Position numbers and translations under genes: made by a program | The notes under the pieces: generated by a model | What the model was told of the DNA's origin: nothing | The model's database searches: none | Seen by the model: only the letters and a program-made list of their open reading frames with translations | Part shown: positions 61,501 to 64,000 of the stretch, in pieces | Position numbering within the stretch: the first letter of the stretch is position 1 | Layout: the number at the start of each line of letters is the position of its first letter | NCBI GenBank assembly: GCA_014526335.1 | Contig: JACTAT010000033.1 | Location: 62,001 to 126,000 of the forward strand | Origin: Chrysaora quinquecirrha | Taxonomy: Eukaryota > Cnidaria > Scyphozoa > Semaeostomeae > Pelagiidae | Reading direction: 5' to 3' | DNA length: 64,000 bases

Positions 61501-63424
61501 GTATTTCATTCATTCATTTATTCATTCATCAACTCATTCATTCATGCAACCAGTCATTCTGGCCTTTGAATACAATCCCTCTAACTAAAACTTTTTGATG
61601 TTATGATATGACCATATTATTAGTAATCATCTATATCAATTGCATTTATCTATTTTTCTTACACTTTTTTTATCTCTATTTTTTTCTTATAACTTTAATT
61701 CTAGGTTGCAAAGCAAAAGAAACATAAGCAAAGGCAAAGGTGGTGTCTTAGCGTCAGTCCCTAGGATCTCAGTAGTAGGTTAACTAATCGAGACTCAGAC
61801 CCTGGCTGTGATGCTACCGTGGCATGGCTTGAACCCTGACCACACTGAGCTCCTGACACAAAGAGCCAGCTGGACTAAACCATAATGGCACAACACCGTC
61901 AACATACAACATGTAGCATAAAACAAACTCAAAATACCTCTCTCGGCATTGTTTTCCAATTCTCCTTCCAAATGTTGAGCAATTATTGACCATTTCTTTG
62001 GGCCATAATGCTTGACTAGCTGTACAACCTTGGCATCTTCCTACAATGTCAGTTTTGAATGACAGTCGCCAACCATATATTACATGACACAGATATGATA
62101 CAAGGAAATTTATCAACATTTGTAAACTAGAAAAATCCAGTGCAAATCTTTCAAATCTTGCAACTAAAGACAGAATTGTCTTTGAGTTGTAAAAAACTTC
62201 AAAATTGCGATGAACAGCGGAATCATTTTTGGGCATACTTAAAGCTTTTTTCATCTGACACTCCACAGAGTTTGAACGTCAGAAACAGACTGAAACAATA
62301 GACTAAGGCAGAATTTATACCCAGATGCGGCTTGAAATGCACCAATTCAGTTTTTCGTTCTTTCTGAAAGACTGAATTATTAACTGATTAAAAAAATTAT
62401 TGAGAGGATCTTGCCAATTTTTTTCAATTTTTAGATGCATAAAAGCACTGTTTATGCACAATAGCTTTTTTCTGGGGTTGACACTTGGTCTTGAAAGTAC
62501 AAGCTTTCAAACTGATTGTTCTAAACCTCTATACTGAATTAATATGTGACTGAGTTACAAAAAAAACTTAAAAAACTCCTCTAAAGTACCTCTTTGGTCC
62601 AAGCTCCTTTAACCAGATTTGGGTTTAAGACTTTCTCCCATCTTTGTTGGCATTGAAGATCTGTCCTATGCGGAAGGTGACTAGAGATAACACTCCAATT
62701 GTCAGTTCCAAAAGATAAACATACATTCTTCAACCTTTCATCCTGAAAAATCAAATTTGAAGACCTTTATCACAAACATTTCACAGATTGAAGAGTTTTT
62801 GAGCAAAGCATAGAGGAAGTTAAATACTTTTTACAGGCCTTTTTGACCCTGGTTGTTATGCTACTGTAGGGTAACAGGACAAGTGAGCCCACTACAAAGT
62901 TGACCCACCATGTGTTAGACAAGTCAGCCACCATTGTGTTAGACAGTCAGCCCAGCATGTGTTAGACAAGTCGGCCTGTCAGCGTATAACTATTCCACCC
63001 ACCAAAATGTCATAAATTTGCTGTGGCGTTGTGGTGTAATCCAGCTGACTCGTGGTGTCAGAAGCTCAGTGTGGTCAGGGTTCGAGCCCAGCCACGGTAA
63101 CGTCACAGCCAGGGTCGAGATCTCGATTAGCTAACCTACTAGAGATCCTAGCGACTGGCGCTAAAACACCATTTCACCTTCACCAACATGGGCACTTTTA
63201 AGGGGTGGGTTTGCACTAGCTTGTTGTAGCAGGGGCTTGAAACCTGATCTCATGAGCTTCTTACACTACTAAGCGGCAAGAGGATTAAATCATGATGCCA
63301 GAGCACCTTCAAATTTTAGCCTACTGCTATTAAATTCCTGTTCCAAGATACTGACCTCTTCTGTTGTCCATCTTTCTTTTGAGCACTTCTTCCTCCTGGC
63401 TCTGTCCAATGATCTTGGATTCAT
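52552..63424 (-). CDS. MYB: Three-repeat Myb transcription factor (A/B/c-Myb type), eleven coding exons found, 3' end missing
   Basis: Exons, 5' to 3': 63356-63424, 62590-62742, 61938-62040, 61111-61239, 60385-60451, 59514-59556, 57385-57843, 56594-56645, 55393-55735, 53530-53787 and 52552-52764, all with GT-AG borders and matching phases. R1 reads ERWTTEEDERLKN ... CQQRWEKVLNP, R2 EDAKVVQLVKHYGPKKWSII ... GKQCRERWHNHLNP, and R3 EEEDKIIFEAHRVLGNRWAE ... TDNAIKNHWNS. These keep the Trp residues expected of Myb repeats. Further on, LKQLPFSPSQFFN and KTPRTPTPLKIAL match conserved parts of animal Myb proteins. The R2 exon is 103 bases where 104 are needed, giving a one-base frameshift between HL and RIGKQC. 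The start ATG lies four bases after a splice acceptor, so a 5' non-coding exon is expected upstream. The final exon ends at a donor (FK|GTTTGT), so C-terminal exons are missing. Family role: DNA-binding cell-cycle regulator in the nucleus. Confidence 0.9.
52915..53070. mobile_element. Diverged fold-back element FB3
   Basis: AAACGATCAAACATTGTTAG on the left and AACGGTCTAACATTGCTTG on the right, with much shorter arms than other copies. It lies in a Myb intron. Confidence 0.45.
53947..54311. mobile_element. TA-flanked inverted-repeat element, TAAGAAAC family
   Basis: TA on both sides; CACGTATTTTTTCATAAGAA on the left and CTTATAAAAAATACGTG on the right. Same element as 12,662-13,009 in the other orientation. 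Intron of the Myb gene. Confidence 0.85.
55885..55980. repeat. (TTAG)n microsatellite
   Basis: About twenty interrupted TTAG units in an intron of the Myb gene. This differs from the TTAGGG telomere repeat, so no telomeric origin is implied. Confidence 0.9.
57905..58420. mobile_element. Fold-back element FB1, split by a nested insertion
   Basis: Left flank GATAAGCAGCGGAAACATTT and GGGCATACTTA; right flank CTTTCAAGTATGCCTGAAAA and TTTCCGCTGTTTGTCGCAG. These are the two outer arms of FB1, with a TA-flanked element between them. Intron of the Myb gene. Confidence 0.7.
57952..58318. mobile_element. TA-flanked inverted-repeat element, TAAGAACA family, nested in FB1
   Basis: CACGTTTTTTTTATAAGAAC on the left, GTTCTTATAAAAAAAACGTG on the right, almost perfect. 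The empty site in other FB1 copies reads CATACTTAAAGC, and here CATACTTA and TAAAACC flank the element, which fits duplication of TA on insertion. Confidence 0.85.
59116..59348 (-). mobile_element. Remnant of a LINE reverse-transcriptase ORF, C-terminal end
   Basis: The frame ends YRTRNYLDLQIPRARLEYTK, then RSFHLSAAKVWNEIPVNIR, then SLTGFKQGLKNSLL and a stop at 59,116. The R(S)F-x-SAAKVWNEIP pattern is the familiar C-terminal end of ORF2 in CR1/L2-type non-LTR elements. No polymerase domain is left. It sits 165 bases past a Myb exon, on the same strand. Confidence 0.65.
60090..60225. mobile_element. Half copy of fold-back element FB2
   Basis: It matches the right arm of the 6,804 element (GGATCTCTCCCGAAACGTTG ... 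CAAAGGCTTGTCATGATAAG ... GACTATCATGTCTAAT). Intron of the Myb gene. Confidence 0.6.
61340..61550. repeat. (TTCA)n microsatellite
   Basis: Long imperfect run of TTCATTCATTCC-type tetramers in a Myb intron, about 100 bases from the exon at 61,111-61,239. The 98-codon frame across it is a by-product. Confidence 0.95.
61735..61898 (-). repeat. SINE-B, minus orientation
   Basis: It carries the complement of the SINE-B body and head (CCTAGGATCTCAGTAGTAGG, CTGACCACACTGAGCTCCTG, AGCCAGCTGGACTAAACC). It lies 40 bases from the Myb exon at 61,938. Confidence 0.7.
62197..62340. mobile_element. Half copy of fold-back element FB1
   Basis: GCGATGAACAGCGGAATCAT, GGGCATACTTAAAGC and GTTTGAACGTCAGAAACAGA match the left arm at 6,088. 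The other arm is missing. It shows an empty target for the nested insertion at 57,952. Confidence 0.6.
62878..62990. repeat. Short tandem repeat, about 30-base unit
   Basis: Four variants of CATGTGTTAGACAAGTCAGC in a row. Myb intron 1. Confidence 0.7.
63021..63184 (+). repeat. SINE-B, well-preserved copy
   Basis: CTGTGGCGTTGTGGTGTAAT, the B-box-like GGTTCGAGCCC, GAGATCTCGATTAG and CGACTGGCGCTAAAACACC. About 90% like 11,452-11,626. Behind it, 63,220-63,310 looks like a decayed tRNA-derived piece in the other orientation. Confidence 0.75.
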
Positions 63425-64000
63425 TATGCTGAAGCAATTAACAAAATTTTGAAGATTAAAGAATTGCTTTGATCATCTTCTGAAGCAGTTATCCACAAAA
63501 GCAGCAAGGCTGGGAGGTATGGTTGTTATTGTAGGTATCATTTAAAACAGGCTATACTTTACACAGGATGTTTTGATAAATCTGATTAGTAGAGCAGGCT
63601 GCCTACCAGACCAGACAAGAAAGAGGGCGTGAAAGACAGCTATTAGGTACCTAATAAAGAGTGGCCTAAAATTTGAAAATTTATTTTTCATCATCAATTA
63701 TCACCTCATTTCTCATGTTTGTTCTGGCAGCAAGTTGCTTTTTCTGCATGATTAACTAAATTTTTGCTAAAATTTGGAAAACCTTATTTATTTTATGCGA
63801 TTAGATAAGAACATTAGCATTTTGTCAAAGATTTCTTCCTCCCTTTCGTCGACATACCATCACCATCGTGGAGAAAGTCAACAATGATAGGACAACTAAC
63901 AGCTGACGAATCTCTGTGCTTATTTCGATAATAAAAAGCAAATATTATAGAAAAATATTCTTCTATGCTACCTTGTATCATATTCATATGTTTGATTGCC
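63425..64000 (-). other. Upstream part of the Myb gene; candidate 5' non-coding exon
   Basis: The start codon exon begins only four bases upstream (acceptor CAG at 63,429-63,431, read on minus), so an upstream exon must exist. A good donor (ATG|GTATGT) at 63,857 could end it. The leader would then contain two ATGs out of frame with the Myb start. No promoter element was identified. Confidence 0.3.

Noticed and set aside
61292..61588. 98-codon frame rich in Phe, His and Ile
   Set aside because: It is the translation of a TTCA microsatellite within a Myb intron.

Overview
The window is animal nuclear DNA: AT-rich, with short phase-matched exons, GT-AG introns, tRNA-derived SINEs and many small inverted-repeat elements. 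The proteins point to an early-branching metazoan, most likely a cnidarian. They are a Piwi protein, a three-repeat Myb factor, two collagen-like secreted proteins sharing an unusual Cys-rich tail, and a cluster of intronless class A GPCRs of the lineage-specific kind (DRYVHM..., with CYVP or CFLP in TM6). A sponge cannot be excluded from sequence alone. No tRNA, rRNA, CRISPR array or prokaryotic feature was seen.

Layout. At 1.5-7.8 kb (minus strand) lies the 5' third of a piwi gene: ten coding exons with matching phases, running off the left edge. At 8-13 kb there is a repeat-rich stretch and the 3' end of a collagen-like gene (minus). That gene is cut in mid-exon at about 13,091, where an anomalous homopolymer-poor, ORF-free block begins and runs to about 17.1 kb. 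At 17.2-30.9 kb is a GPCR cluster on the minus strand: one intact gene, one pseudogene and a second intact gene. The first two sit in a 4.6-4.8 kb tandem duplication that also carries CAG-rich tracts and a 'CATTCATAGGCTGCAG' minisatellite. The third is followed by a satellite built from seven copies of its own 3' coding end. At 34.8-45.4 kb (plus) is a complete six-exon collagen-like gene, a paralogue of the one at 11-13 kb and pointing away from it. At 45.7-48.4 kb are tandem repeats. At 48.7-51.2 kb is a second homopolymer-poor block. At 52.5-63.4 kb (minus) is a Myb gene with eleven coding exons found; its 3' end is not found and it has a one-base frameshift in repeat R2.

Mobile DNA is the other theme. 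At least twelve copies belong to one superfamily of non-autonomous elements flanked by TA. They begin CAC(G/T) and end with the complement, and carry internal TAAGNAAC-type motifs that differ between four families. There are also three fold-back families, two tRNA-derived SINE families, a Tigger/pogo-like element and a LINE remnant. Several are nested, which gives relative ages.

The genes do not form a pathway. The only evident relations are the GPCR duplications and the divergent pair of collagen paralogues on either side of that cluster. All coordinates and exon phases were worked out by eye. Family assignments rest on motif recognition and were not checked by database search.
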